A stretch of DNA of 64,000 bases, taken from Lacticaseibacillus manihotivorans DSM 13343 = JCM 12514 (GTDB taxonomy: Bacteria; Bacillota; Bacilli; Lactobacillales; Lactobacillaceae). Positions 26,061 through 35,246 of the stretch are shown here, piece after piece. The position numbers were made by a program, and so were the translations under genes. The first letter of the stretch is position 1. Each line of letters starts with the position of its first letter. The stretch lies in the NCBI RefSeq assembly GCF_001435035.1, contig NZ_AZEU01000018.1:1-64000 (forward strand), in the 5' to 3' direction. The notes beneath the pieces are model-generated. The model had not been told where the DNA came from, did not search any database, and saw nothing but the letters and a program-made list of their open reading frames with translations.

Positions 26061-28100
26061 TCAATCAAGTGTGCCGACTAACTGTTGTTGTCGGGCTAAG
26101 TACGCGCGCAGTGGCGCAAATTCTGGTGCAGATAAACTTGGGTCGGTTTTAAACAAGCTGGCGGCGACTTGCTGGGCCGCAGATAAGGTGGCAAAGTCCG
26201 CCACAGGATCTGCGACGCGAAATTCTGGCAACCCACTTTGCTTATCGCCAAAAATATCACCTGAACCGCGCAATTCCAAATCTTTTTCCGCCAACTTGAA
26301 GCCATCTGTCGTCGTGACCATGGTTTGCATGCGTTCAACGCCCATGTCATTTTTCGGATCAGCGACTAAAATGCAATATGCCGCCGATTTGCCTCGACCA
26401 ACCCGCCCGCGCAATTGATGCAATTGGGCTAAGCCGAAGCGATCCGCATCCATGATCAACATCACGGTGGCATTCGGCACATCGACGCCGACTTCAACGA
26501 CGGTCGTGGATACCAGCAAATCGATTTCCCCGTCAGAAAACGCCCGCATGATCGCATCTTTTTCGTCAGCTTTCATTTGGCCATGAAGTAAGGCCACTTT
26601 CGCGGCTTTGCCGAAAACTTTTTGCATATCGGCATATAACTGCTCCGCATTTTGTAAATCAATTTTTTCCGATTCTGCGATCAATGGCGTAATGGCAAAA
26701 ATCTGGTGATGCGCATTGAGTTCTTGTTGCATGCGCTGTAAGGCTTCACGCATTTGGTTGTGCCGCACCCATGTAGTGGTGATCGGCTGCCGCCCAGCTG
26801 GCAATTCATCGATGGTAGACACATCCATTTCACCATAAGTAGTAATGGCTAAGGTCCGGGGAATCGGTGTGGCCGTCATTGCCAGCAAATCAGGCTTTAA
26901 CCCTTTATCCTGTAAGATTTGCCGCTGTTTGACCCCAAAGCGATGTTGTTCGTCGATGATCGCTAAGCCTAAGTTGGCATAATCGACCGCTTTTTGAATC
27001 AAGGCATGCGTCCCGATCACGATGTCGATGTCGCCTGAAGCTAAACCTTCAAGGGTTGCTTTGCGCTGTTTACCTTTCGTCGTCCCGGTTAACAAGGCTA
27101 ATTTTACCGGAAAATCAGCAAACAGTTTCGTCAACTTGGCAAAATGTTGTTCCGCTAGGACTTCTGTTGGCACCATCAAGGCTGCTTGAAAGCGCGCCGT
27201 CACAGCCGCATACAATGCGATGGCAGCGACAATCGTTTTCCCGGAACCCACATCCCCTTGCAATAAGCGATTCATGTGCTTGGGACTGCGCATGTCGGCA
27301 CAGATCTCATTGACGACGCGTTTTTGTGCTGTCGTCAGAGCAAACGGTAAGGTTTTGATCAAGCCACGTACTTGCTGATTATCAAATGGGATCGCCAAGC
27401 CATTGGCTGCCAGTTGACTATCTTCACGCAAGGATTGAATTTGGCATTCAAACAAGAAGAACTCCCGAAAAATCGCAGTACGGCGCGCGGCTTTGGCTTC
27501 AGCAGGTGTTTTGGGCCAATGCATGCCTTGAATCAGTTGCTCATCGCTGTGTAAGCGCAACTTTTCGCGGATCACTTGCGGAATGATGTCGGGAATGTGC
27601 CCTTGCTCTTTGGCAAACGCCGCTTTGGCGAGTTCTGCCAAAGTGCTTTGACGAATATTTTTATTCGCGGGATAAATAGCGGCCATTGACGGGGCATCTT
27701 CAGTTTGCGTGGCTAGGACTTTCATCCCAGTCATCGAATGACGTTTGGCGTCCCATTTGCCATAAATTGCCGCTTCCATGCCTTGCGTGAATTTATCTTT
27801 GAGCCAAGGCTGGTTGAAAAACGTCACCATCACCACGGCGCGGTCAACTTGCACCCGGACATTCAAGCGATTCTTCCGCGGACCAAAGCGGGATACCACC
27901 GGATCTGCCACCACGATGCCTTTGATCGTGATTTTTTCTTGATCGGCAGCTTCATCTAAGGATTTCACTTGTAGATCATCATAGCGAAACGGAAAGTAAA
28001 ACAGCACATCGCCAACGGTATGAATATCTAAGCTTGCTAAGGCTTCTGCGCGCTTAGGGCCAACGCCTGGCAAGGTAGATGCTGGATCAGTTAATCCCAC
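26061..28100 (-). CDS. recG: ATP-dependent DNA helicase RecG
   Basis: RecG regresses stalled forks and branch-migrates Holliday junctions. The 679-aa protein has an N-terminal wedge OB domain, Walker A GDVGSGKT, DEQH box in IIDEQHRFG, MTATPIPRTL and LHQLRGRVGRG near the end. Length is typical. The start is GTG at 28100, 6 nt after GGAGG. It is followed by plsX and acpP, a common Firmicutes order downstream of fakA. Confidence 0.95.
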   Translation of the reverse strand: MGLTDPASTLPGVGPKRAEALASLDIHTVGDVLFYFPFRYDDLQVKSLDEAADQEKITIKGIVVADPVVSRFGPRKNRLNVRVQVDRAVVMVTFFNQPWLKDKFTQGMEAAIYGKWDAKRHSMTGMKVLATQTEDAPSMAAIYPANKNIRQSTLAELAKAAFAKEQGHIPDIIPQVIREKLRLHSDEQLIQGMHWPKTPAEAKAARRTAIFREFFLFECQIQSLREDSQLAANGLAIPFDNQQVRGLIKTLPFALTTAQKRVVNEICADMRSPKHMNRLLQGDVGSGKTIVAAIALYAAVTARFQAALMVPTEVLAEQHFAKLTKLFADFPVKLALLTGTTKGKQRKATLEGLASGDIDIVIGTHALIQKAVDYANLGLAIIDEQHRFGVKQRQILQDKGLKPDLLAMTATPIPRTLAITTYGEMDVSTIDELPAGRQPITTTWVRHNQMREALQRMQQELNAHHQIFAITPLIAESEKIDLQNAEQLYADMQKVFGKAAKVALLHGQMKADEKDAIMRAFSDGEIDLLVSTTVVEVGVDVPNATVMLIMDADRFGLAQLHQLRGRVGRGKSAAYCILVADPKNDMGVERMQTMVTTTDGFKLAEKDLELRGSGDIFGDKQSGLPEFRVADPVADFATLSAAQQVAASLFKTDPSLSAPEFAPLRAYLARQQQLVGTLD

Positions 28101-28147
28101 AAGTGTCCTCCTTTCAAAAAGTCACGTTGAAACAACGAAGAGGTCAG

Positions 28148-28168
28148 CCCAATGATGGTCTGGCCTCT
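28148..28168 (-). terminator. Weak hairpin between fakA and recG
   Basis: AGAGGCCAG and CTGACCTCT can pair on the minus strand but no T-run follows, so it is at most a weak terminator or mRNA-processing hairpin. Confidence 0.35.
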
Positions 28169-28177
28169 CAGCAATTT

Positions 28178-29854
28178 TTATTCGACAGATACCAAGTATG
28201 GGTAAACCGGTTGGTCGCCTTGATGAATTTCAACTTCAAGATCATCATCCAAAGCTTCAACCGCGGTTTGGATCTGTTCAGCTTCGGCAGTAGTGCCATC
28301 AGCGCCAACGATCAACGTGATGATTTCGGAGTCTTCATCCAACATCGCTTTGATCATGTCAACAGTGGCTTGAACGCGGTCAACATTGGTGATTTTAATG
28401 GCCCCGTCGATGATCCCCATCCAATCATCCGTATGAATTGCTAAACCATCGATAGTGGTATCGCGAATCGCGCGGGTAACCGAACCAGAAACCACATTGG
28501 CGAGTTCGCCGGTCATCATGTTTTGGTTATCATCCAAACTAGCTTCTGGGTTATACCCTAACATCGCCGTCAAACCTTGGTTGATCGTCTTGGTTTTGAC
28601 AATGGCCACATCCACATCACTAGCTTTAGCGGCTTCTTGTGCCGCCATGAAAATGTTGGAGTTGTTTGGCAATACCAGCACTTTTTTGGCATGAGCAGCT
28701 TTGATGGCTTCTAAGATGTCGTTAGTCGATGGGTTCATGGTTTGCCCACCATTTAAGACGTAAGCCACACCCAAGCTTTCAAACAATTCGCCAAGTCCGG
28801 CACCAGCGGCAATCGCCACCACGCCTGATTCAGCTAATGGTTGCGGCTTTTGTTCTGCGGCAATGGCATCTTCGCGTTCAATGATCGATTCATGTTGCAA
28901 GCGCATGTTATCGACTTTGATCTTGGCTAAAGCGCCAAATTGTTGGCCGTATTTGAAAATAGTCCCAGGATGTTCAGTATGCACATGGACTTTAACCACT
29001 TCGTCATCGGCAACCACTAAAGTGGAATCGCCGAGTTCGTTCAAGTAGTTCCGGAATGGTTCGTAATCGAATGGCTTCTTTGGCCCATCGCCAACGCCTA
29101 GTTCGACCATCATTTCGGTACAGTAACCATAAACGATGTCATCTGGGTTCAGCTTAGTTTGCGCACCTTGATGATGGGTCGCGTTGACCATTTCGTTCAT
29201 TTCCGCTTCGTCAGGCACGAAATCATCATCAGAAGCTTCCCCGGCTAGGCCTTCACGGAAGCCTTCATAAATGAAGCACAACCCTTGGCCGCCAGAATCG
29301 ACCACGCCGACTTCTTTTAACACCGGCAACAAATCAGGCGTTTTGGCTAAAGCGCGCTTGGCGGCTTTGACCACAGCAGACATCACGACCACTGTATCCG
29401 TGCTTTGTTGCGCGGCTTTCAAGCCAGCTTTTGCGCCTTCGCGAGCCACCGTCAAAATCGTGCCTTCAACTGGCTTCATGACGGCTTTGTACGCCGTTTC
29501 CACGCCGCCAGCAAAAGCATCAGCCAGATCTTGAGCATTTAAGGTTTCTTTGGCTTCAACGCTTTTAGCAAAGCCACGGAACAATTGCGAGCTGATGACC
29601 CCAGAGTTCCCGCGGGCACCCATTAATAAGCCTTTGCCTAATTTCTTCGCCAATTGGCCGACATGTTGATCGTCAGCTTCCAATACGGCTTTGGCGCCGG
29701 TTGCAAACGTTAAATTCATGTTGGTCCCGGTGTCACCATCAGGGACTGGGAAAACATTCAAAGAGTTGACGAATTCCGCATTTTTCGCTAAGCGATGTGC
29801 CGCTACACGAATCATTTCTTGGAATTTCGCCGCATTAATTTCAGATACTTCCAC
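28178..29854 (-). CDS. fakA: Fatty acid kinase catalytic subunit FakA (DAK2 domain)
   Basis: FakA phosphorylates fatty acids bound to FakB, feeding exogenous fatty acids into phospholipids. The 558-aa protein starts with a DAK2 domain containing NVFPVPDGDTGTNM and LLMGARGNSGVI, the ATP and Mg sites, then a middle domain and a C-terminal DegV-like half (VLPNNSNIFMAAQ, GADGTT). GTG at 29854 follows GGAGGA and is preferred to an ATG inside that site. It follows an Asp23 gene, as in most Firmicutes. It links to plsX downstream by pathway. Confidence 0.93.
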   Translation of the reverse strand: MEVSEINAAKFQEMIRVAAHRLAKNAEFVNSLNVFPVPDGDTGTNMNLTFATGAKAVLEADDQHVGQLAKKLGKGLLMGARGNSGVISSQLFRGFAKSVEAKETLNAQDLADAFAGGVETAYKAVMKPVEGTILTVAREGAKAGLKAAQQSTDTVVVMSAVVKAAKRALAKTPDLLPVLKEVGVVDSGGQGLCFIYEGFREGLAGEASDDDFVPDEAEMNEMVNATHHQGAQTKLNPDDIVYGYCTEMMVELGVGDGPKKPFDYEPFRNYLNELGDSTLVVADDEVVKVHVHTEHPGTIFKYGQQFGALAKIKVDNMRLQHESIIEREDAIAAEQKPQPLAESGVVAIAAGAGLGELFESLGVAYVLNGGQTMNPSTNDILEAIKAAHAKKVLVLPNNSNIFMAAQEAAKASDVDVAIVKTKTINQGLTAMLGYNPEASLDDNQNMMTGELANVVSGSVTRAIRDTTIDGLAIHTDDWMGIIDGAIKITNVDRVQATVDMIKAMLDEDSEIITLIVGADGTTAEAEQIQTAVEALDDDLEVEIHQGDQPVYPYLVSVE

Positions 29855-29906
29855 TACTGATCCTCCAAACAAGGACTATGCCTATCGTTAATTGCTTGCC
29901 GCTCGG

Positions 29907-30269
29907 TTAATCCCCGAGGACCCGCACACCTTGCACGATCACGTTCACTGCACTGGCAGTAACGCCTAACATCGATTCAAGATTATACTTTACTTTATCT
30001 TGGACGTTGCGGCACACTTCTGAGATCTTGGTGCCGTAGCCGACCACAATGTTGACTTCAACTGCCACGCCGTTGTCGAGTTGTCGCACGACGACGCCGC
30101 GAGCATAATTTTCACGATTTAAAATATCGTTGAGATTATCGCGGATCTGATTACGACTGGCCATGCCGACGATGCCGTAAATATCTGTTGCCGCGCCGCC
30201 AACCACTGTCGCAATGACGTTGTTGGAAATATCAATGGTCCCATATTTGGTCTTGATTTTGACCGCCAT
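29907..30269 (-). CDS. Asp23/Gls24 family protein (YloU type)
   Basis: The 120-aa protein starts MAVKIKTKYGTIDISNNVIA and contains VVGGAATDIYGIVGM and the conserved NIVVGYGTKISEVCRNVQ of the Asp23 (DUF322) family. These cytoplasmic proteins are linked to envelope stress; the version before fakA is near-universal in Firmicutes and has no membrane anchor. ATG 30269 follows AGGAGG. It and fakA form one unit. Confidence 0.92.
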   Translation of the reverse strand: MAVKIKTKYGTIDISNNVIATVVGGAATDIYGIVGMASRNQIRDNLNDILNRENYARGVVVRQLDNGVAVEVNIVVGYGTKISEVCRNVQDKVKYNLESMLGVTASAVNVIVQGVRVLGD

Positions 30270-30464
30270 GTTATAACCTCCTAAAATGCGCAATCAACTA
30301 CCCCAGGGTAGTATTTCCCAATAAGTTTAGCATAGGGCATGTCATTTGTCACCAAAGCGAGTTTTCGCAAATCGATTCGAAAAAAAGTGCTGTCAAGTAA
30401 TTTTCCTTTGCAAAAAATCTTGCACACGGCGCGAGATTATGATAAGTTAGTCTAGTGAAAAATT

Positions 30465-30481
30465 CGCAGATGGCGAATAAG
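30465..30481 (+). promoter_or_regulatory. Small hairpin upstream of rpmB
   Basis: ATTCGC and GCGAAT flank AGATG immediately before the AGGAGG of rpmB (30484-30489). It could influence ribosome access; it is too small to assign to a known leader. Confidence 0.35.
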
Positions 30482-30497
30482 CAAGGAGGTCAGCATT

Positions 30498-30683
30498 TTG
30501 GCAAAAGACGTAATCACCGGGCGCCACACCGTATTTGGTAACAAGCGTTCCCACGCTTTGAACTCCAGCCGGCGCGCTTGGAAAGCAAATCTCCAAAAGG
30601 TTCGCATTTTAGTTGATGGTAAGCCAAAGCGCGTTTGGGTTTCCGCTCGCGCACTGAAATCAGGTAAAGTGACCCGGGTCTAA
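30498..30683 (+). CDS. rpmB: 50S ribosomal protein L28
   Basis: The 61-aa protein reads [19 protein letters not shown] and ends [14 protein letters not shown], matching L28, including a C-free, non-zinc form (no CxxC pair). The start is TTG at 30498, 8 nt after AGGAGG. It is divergent from asp23-fakA, the classic rpmB/yloU arrangement, and followed by its own terminator. Confidence 0.95.
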   Translation: MAKDVITGRHTVFGNKRSHALNSSRRAWKANLQKVRILVDGKPKRVWVSARALKSGKVTRV

Positions 30684-30694
30684 TCCGGAGAGTA

Positions 30695-30730
30695 AAAAAA
30701 GCTTCAGCCAATTGGCTGAGGCTTTTTTTG
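30695..30730 (+). terminator. Terminator after rpmB
   Basis: AGCTTCAGCCA and TGGCTGAGGCT form a stem followed by seven T on the plus strand. Confidence 0.9.
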
Positions 30731-30734
30731 TCCA

Positions 30735-30848
30735 GAGTTTTGAAAAACGGGCTTAGCCGACCAGGTAGCCTAGCGTCAGGCTTTGGACTTGGGCTTTAGT
30801 CCGAAGTCTGATGCGTAGCTAGCCGTGTCGGCGTTGTTTTACAAAACT
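30735..30848 (+). repeat. Family 3 long hairpin element, copy B
   Basis: GAGTTTTG at the left and its complement at the right (AAAACTC) close a 114-nt imperfect hairpin with CCGAC/GTCGG, CAGGTAGCCTAGC, GGACT/AGTCC and GCGTAGCTAGC. It matches the copy at 18453-18563 in layout and motif. Like that copy it directly follows the terminator of a plus-strand gene. Confidence 0.8.
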
Positions 30849-30866
30849 CGACGCCCAGTCATTCTC

Positions 30867-31031
30867 GAAGCGAACTTAAGCAATCGGATGGGCGCAGCCA
30901 GTCGTGTTGCCATTGCTTCAAAAACCACGACGTTGTGCTCGCAGCTTGTTCAAGCAGGCTAGCTGTGTCGGCGTTGTTTTTTAAAGCTCGCCATCCAGGA
31001 ATTTGTGAAGTGAGCTTAGGCAATCGGCTGG
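30867..31031. repeat. Diverged direct repeat after family 3 copy B
   Basis: Segments 30867-30891 and 31007-31031 are about 80 % alike (GAAG-GA-CTTA-GCAATCGG-TGG). Between them lies GGCTAGCTGTGTCGGCGTTG, nearly the right arm of copy B. This looks like a decayed extra copy of family 3, filling the gap to the HelD-like gene. Confidence 0.55.
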
Positions 31032-31036
31032 GTTAG

Positions 31037-32854
31037 CTATTTTCCTGCTGGCCCTTCGACAAACACCAATTGCTTGGTCCCACGCGATGCAGCGACATAC
31101 CGCCGTTTATCACCGAATTCAGGATCTTGATAATAGTCACTTTGCCAATGCCAAACGATCACAAAATCAAATTCAAGTCCTTTGGCTAAGGTTAACGGTA
31201 AAATATTGATGCCTGGCTTGACTGTTTTTTGACTAATTGCAGTCAATAGTTGGCCGTCAATGGTTTGCGAGAGCTGTTCAGCTTCAGTCGCATCTGGCGT
31301 GATGATCGCAATGCTTTGCGTCGACGAGGCTTTAAAATCAGCTAGTGTTTCGGCGAGTTGATTTGGTTCAATCGTCATTGGCGCCATTCCTTGTGCTTGC
31401 ACCGCCTTGATTTGCCCTGCCCAGTGAGGTCCCGCATATTGCGCAAAGGTGGCCGTAATTGCGCCAGTCGCCCGATAGCTGGTAGTCAGTTGCCGATTGA
31501 CGATCCGGCGATCAGCAAAATAATCAGCAATGGGGACTGAGGCACCGAACAGTTTCTGACTGGGATCGCCAACAATCGTCAATTCAGTTCTGGCAAAAAT
31601 GCTTCGGATCACACGCCACATCGCATCTGGATAATCTTGAGCTTCATCGATAAATACTGACTTGAGTTCGTTTTGTTGATAAGCGGTGAGCTTCAAAAGC
31701 AGATACAAGCGATCCAAATGACTGAGCTTGCGTAAATCAAATTGTTGCGCAAAATCATCAAAATCAAGCCATGCTTCTAAATCTTCCGGAATTTGATCCG
31801 TCGCCTTCAACCAACGCCATACCCGCTGCATGCGCAATAAGAAGCTTTGGCTGGCATCACTTTGATCCCAAGCAAGTTGTCCGACCTGGCCAATAAACGC
31901 TTTTCCCGGTTGCGCTAAAGCGGCATCAATGGCCGCAAGTTGTTCGTCATCAGGATACATGTCTTCAAGTCCAAAGCGACTGGCGAATTGATTGAGCAAG
32001 CGCGGATAGGTCACCGTCATGGCTTCAGCTTCGCCTAAGCTTGGCAACACGCCTTTGATATATTGACCAAAGGCTGGATTGAGGGTGATGATCAGAATTT
32101 GATCGGCTGACCAATCGCCGCGATGTTGGAACAATTGATAAGCGACGCGCTGAAGCATCACTGAGGTTTTACCAGAACCGGCGACTCCGTCAACGAGCAC
32201 AACTGGCGCTTGGGATTCGCGAATGATAGCATTTTGCTCTTGTTGAATGGTTGCCGTGATTTCTTGCAACCCACCGGTGCGATCTTGCGCTAACACCGCC
32301 AATAACAATGGATCACCGACTGCATTGCGGCTGTCAATGGCATGGATCAAGCGCGCATGATCGATCACAAATTGCGTGCGTCCCACCACTTCAACCGGAA
32401 TCTCTCGGCCATTTGCCGCATACGTCGTGGCGCCAGTGCGATTGGCACAATAGGCATCCGCCATCGGGGCGCGCCAATCATAAACCAGATCATGGGCATC
32501 GACATCCGCATAACCAACTTTACCCAAATAAAAAGCTTCTGGTCCATCCCCGTAATCCAAGCTCATTTTGGCAAAATAGGCTTGCGGCACTAACAGCTGC
32601 GCATGCGCCAAGCGCACCACTGCGGCATCATAGCGACTATTTAAGGTGTCGATCAAGCGATTATTGGCTTCAATGCTGGCAAAGGTATCTAACGTTTCCG
32701 TCATTGAACCCAGGTCTAAATGCCCTTCAGTCGCTAATTGCTGCTTCATCGCCCGGCCTTCCACTTGCAAGTCAGCGAGCTTTTGCGTCAAGTCTTGCAC
32801 ATCAGTGGTCAACTGCTGATAAATCTCAGCCAAGTGTTGGATTTCATCCATCAT
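31037..32854 (-). CDS. HelD-like UvrD-family helicase (short form)
   Basis: HelD binds RNA polymerase and uses ATP to recycle stalled complexes. The 605-aa protein starts with a coiled-coil arm (about 1-75), then FYLGKVGYADVD and VYDWRAPMADAYC, features seen in HelD proteins, then Walker A GVAGSGKT at 223-230, VFIDEAQDYP and a C-terminal motif (VIVWHW, YVAASRGTKQLV). It is shorter than the roughly 770-aa B. subtilis HelD. ATG follows AGGTGA. Standing alone, it is bounded by the orphan promoter region upstream and family 3 repeats downstream. Confidence 0.82.
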   Translation of the reverse strand: MMDEIQHLAEIYQQLTTDVQDLTQKLADLQVEGRAMKQQLATEGHLDLGSMTETLDTFASIEANNRLIDTLNSRYDAAVVRLAHAQLLVPQAYFAKMSLDYGDGPEAFYLGKVGYADVDAHDLVYDWRAPMADAYCANRTGATTYAANGREIPVEVVGRTQFVIDHARLIHAIDSRNAVGDPLLLAVLAQDRTGGLQEITATIQQEQNAIIRESQAPVVLVDGVAGSGKTSVMLQRVAYQLFQHRGDWSADQILIITLNPAFGQYIKGVLPSLGEAEAMTVTYPRLLNQFASRFGLEDMYPDDEQLAAIDAALAQPGKAFIGQVGQLAWDQSDASQSFLLRMQRVWRWLKATDQIPEDLEAWLDFDDFAQQFDLRKLSHLDRLYLLLKLTAYQQNELKSVFIDEAQDYPDAMWRVIRSIFARTELTIVGDPSQKLFGASVPIADYFADRRIVNRQLTTSYRATGAITATFAQYAGPHWAGQIKAVQAQGMAPMTIEPNQLAETLADFKASSTQSIAIITPDATEAEQLSQTIDGQLLTAISQKTVKPGINILPLTLAKGLEFDFVIVWHWQSDYYQDPEFGDKRRYVAASRGTKQLVFVEGPAGK

Positions 32855-32928
32855 GTCATCACCTCGGCTTACTAGTGTACGCGCAAATCAACAAAGAACT
32901 AGTCTGTTTTTGACTGGACAAGCCATGG

Positions 32929-32980
32929 TATAATATTAGTGGAAAAGTGGTGGCCAAACATGGTCGGCACTATTTTTTTG
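32929..32980 (+). promoter_or_regulatory. Orphan extended -10 promoter followed by a short hairpin with T-run
   Basis: TGGTATAAT ends at 32934 on the plus strand. About 12 nt later AGTG-GGCC and GGTC-CACT can pair (about 32946-32971), followed by a run of seven T. No plus-strand reading frame follows; thiN converges from the other side. It may produce a 40-50 nt RNA or be a remnant. Confidence 0.4.
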
Positions 32981-33018
32981 CAAAAAAACGAACCGGCTCG
33001 TCAAGGTGTCGGTTCGTT
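32980..33018 (-). terminator. Terminator after thiN
   Basis: AACGAACCG and CGGTTCGTT pair on the minus strand and are followed by seven T. It ends the long gmk-to-thiN unit. Confidence 0.9.
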
Positions 33019-33022
33019 TGCG

Positions 33023-33688
33023 TCAATTATCAAGTTGTTGGCCGCGTAGATCTCGGCTTTGAATCACCGCGACCACCCCAGTCGTCCAGCTGACTTGTGT
33101 GGGTTGTCCAGGAATAAATTCGTTAGACGCCCAAGAAAATGGCATCGCACTGGACCAATCATGCAGTGGATATTTGGCGCCTTGAATCTCTAAATGCGTC
33201 ACCGCGGTTAGCGGCACAATGCCTAAATAGCGATAATCAGGCAGCGCCGTGAGCTGATAATGACCAGGCTGGTAAAACTGGATGAAGTTCTCCGCGTCGA
33301 TCATGGTGATGTGATTGGTGTAAGTGGCAAAGCGCGGTTGTGTTGGCATGAAGAGATTCGACAAGAAATGATCGATGCGCCCGCCAGTGGCCCCAACCAA
33401 ACAAATTTCAGTAGCCTGATGCTCAACGAACGCAAGGCGCACCGCCATATCGGTATCCGTTTCATCCATATCGGCTTTGGCATGAATTTCTGCGACTTGG
33501 TTGACCACAAGTTGATGTTCAGGCGTAGTCAAGGAATCAAAATCCCCCACTGCAAATAATGGGGTGATCCCAGCTTCAAGCAAATGCAAAGTCCCACGAT
33601 CGACACCGACCCATGCGCCTGGCAGCTTTTTCCAATCAGATGGATATTGACTTTGAGGCCCGCCAACCAACAAATTTAAGCGCGTCAT
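33023..33688 (-). CDS. thiN: Thiamine pyrophosphokinase
   Basis: The enzyme transfers pyrophosphate from ATP to thiamine to form the cofactor directly. The 221-aa protein has WVGVDRGTLHLLEAGI, AVGDFDSLT, DETDTDMAVRLA and LVGATGGRIDHFLSNL, the characteristic TPK motifs. It overlaps the rpe stop by 4 nt (ATGA). The order rsgA-rpe-thiN is standard in Firmicutes. Confidence 0.95.
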   Translation of the reverse strand: MTRLNLLVGGPQSQYPSDWKKLPGAWVGVDRGTLHLLEAGITPLFAVGDFDSLTTPEHQLVVNQVAEIHAKADMDETDTDMAVRLAFVEHQATEICLVGATGGRIDHFLSNLFMPTQPRFATYTNHITMIDAENFIQFYQPGHYQLTALPDYRYLGIVPLTAVTHLEIQGAKYPLHDWSSAMPFSWASNEFIPGQPTQVSWTTGVVAVIQSRDLRGQQLDN

Positions 33689-34329
33689 CGCAAAGCCTGC
33701 AAAGTCGCTAGTTGCGTTGCTGGATCGCCATTATAAACGTACGAGCCAGCAACTGCGATATCCGCCCCAGCATCTAAGACGATTTTCCCAGTTTTTGCAT
33801 TGATCCCACCATCCACTTCAATGGCAAAATGCAAGCCTAATGCCTCGCGGGCTTTAGCTAAACGCGCAACTTTATCTGCCATGGCTGGCAAAAATTGTTG
33901 CCCACCAAAGCCTGGGTTAACAGTCATGATCAACACTTGATCAAGCATTGGCAATAATTCTTCTAAAGCACTTAATGGGGTTCCAGGATTGAGCACTACG
34001 CCAGCTTTGACCCCATGCGCATGCATCTGCTGAATCGCGCGCATGATGTGCGGCGTTGCTTCAACATGCACTAACAAGGTGTCTGCGCCAGCTTGGGCAA
34101 ACAACGGAATCCAAAATTCTGGATCCGACACCATTAAATGCACATCCAGCGGGAGATTGGTGATCGGACGTAACGCCGATACGATTCCTGGGCCAAACGA
34201 TAAATTCGGCACGAAATGCCCATCCATAATGTCGACATGTAATAAGTCGGCACCAGCGTTTTCCACCAGTTGGACATCGCGTTGTAAATTGGCAAAATCA
34301 GCACTTAAAATCGATGGTGCAATTTTCAT
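33685..34329 (-). CDS. rpe: Ribulose-phosphate 3-epimerase
   Basis: Rpe interconverts ribulose 5-phosphate and xylulose 5-phosphate in the pentose phosphate pathway. The 214-aa TIM barrel has KIAPSILSADFANL, LHVDIMDGHFVPN, MTVNPGFGGQ and IEVDGGIN, including the metal-binding His and Asp residues. GGAGG precedes the ATG. It lies 9 nt after rsgA and overlaps thiN. Confidence 0.96.
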   Translation of the reverse strand: MKIAPSILSADFANLQRDVQLVENAGADLLHVDIMDGHFVPNLSFGPGIVSALRPITNLPLDVHLMVSDPEFWIPLFAQAGADTLLVHVEATPHIMRAIQQMHAHGVKAGVVLNPGTPLSALEELLPMLDQVLIMTVNPGFGGQQFLPAMADKVARLAKAREALGLHFAIEVDGGINAKTGKIVLDAGADIAVAGSYVYNGDPATQLATLQALR

Positions 34330-34338
34330 ATGAGCCTC

Positions 34339-35244
34339 CTATTTCCGATACGTCGGGCGCTGGCCCGCTAATTCGGTGTGAAATTGAACATAATCCTCAT
34401 AACGACTCGCCATGATCGCGCCCTCATCAAGTGCAGCTTTCACCGCACACTTGGGTTCGTTGAGATGCTGACACCCACGAAACTTGCAGTCGCCAGCCAA
34501 TGCCACGAACTCAGGAAAACGATCCCGCAGATCATCCAAGGTCACATCCAGCAACCCTAACGATGAAAACCCTGGGGTATCTGCCACCAATCCACCATCA
34601 GTGGCAAACAACTCGGTCGTACGGGTGGTATGCTTCCCACGATTCAAGGCTTTAGAGATCTCCCCGGTGGCCAAACTCAAGCCTGGCACCAAATGGTTGA
34701 TCAAAGTCGATTTCCCCGCCCCAGTTTGGCCGGTAAAAATTGTCAACCGATCCGCAAACGTCGCTTTAACCTTGGCTAACAAGGTTGCATCAAATGGTGG
34801 ATTGGAGGCAAACACGCGATAGCCGATCGCTTCATAACCAGCCAAAGTGGTTTGGATCTCAACTAAGCGCTTCGGTGACACCAAATCGGTTTTCGTTAAA
34901 TAGATTTCGGCGTGTATGGATTTACCTTCCAAATAAACCAAGAAGCGATCCAATAAATTTTCCGAAAAGTCTGGCTCCGCTGCCGCCACCACTAAAATGG
35001 CCTGATCGATATTGGCCACTGGTGGCCGCACCAACGCATTCAGCCGCGGTTTGACTTTCAACAAATAACCGCCAGCTTCTGGGGTGTCGCCAGGCGTGAA
35101 CTCAGCAAAGTCCCCAACTAACGGCGTAATTTTTTGTTGACGCATTTTGCCGCGACCACGCGTGCGGTAGACGGTATCGCCAACTTGAATATCATAAAAG
35201 CCACTGATCTGTCTGATCACACGGCCGACTAGGTTTTCTGGCAT
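34339..35244 (-). CDS. rsgA: Ribosome small-subunit GTPase RsgA
   Basis: RsgA checks late 30S maturation. The 301-aa protein has an N-terminal OB domain, the circularly permuted GTPase order with YLTKTDL, GQTGAGKST, and DTPGFSSLG, and a C-terminal zinc site (CKFRGCQHLNEPKCAVK: Cys, Cys, His, Cys). AGGAG precedes its ATG, 2 nt after the prkC stop. Stk-family kinases phosphorylate RsgA homologues in B. subtilis, which fits the operon partnership. Confidence 0.95.
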   Translation of the reverse strand: MPENLVGRVIRQISGFYDIQVGDTVYRTRGRGKMRQQKITPLVGDFAEFTPGDTPEAGGYLLKVKPRLNALVRPPVANIDQAILVVAAAEPDFSENLLDRFLVYLEGKSIHAEIYLTKTDLVSPKRLVEIQTTLAGYEAIGYRVFASNPPFDATLLAKVKATFADRLTIFTGQTGAGKSTLINHLVPGLSLATGEISKALNRGKHTTRTTELFATDGGLVADTPGFSSLGLLDVTLDDLRDRFPEFVALAGDCKFRGCQHLNEPKCAVKAALDEGAIMASRYEDYVQFHTELAGQRPTYRK

Positions 35245-35246
35245 AT

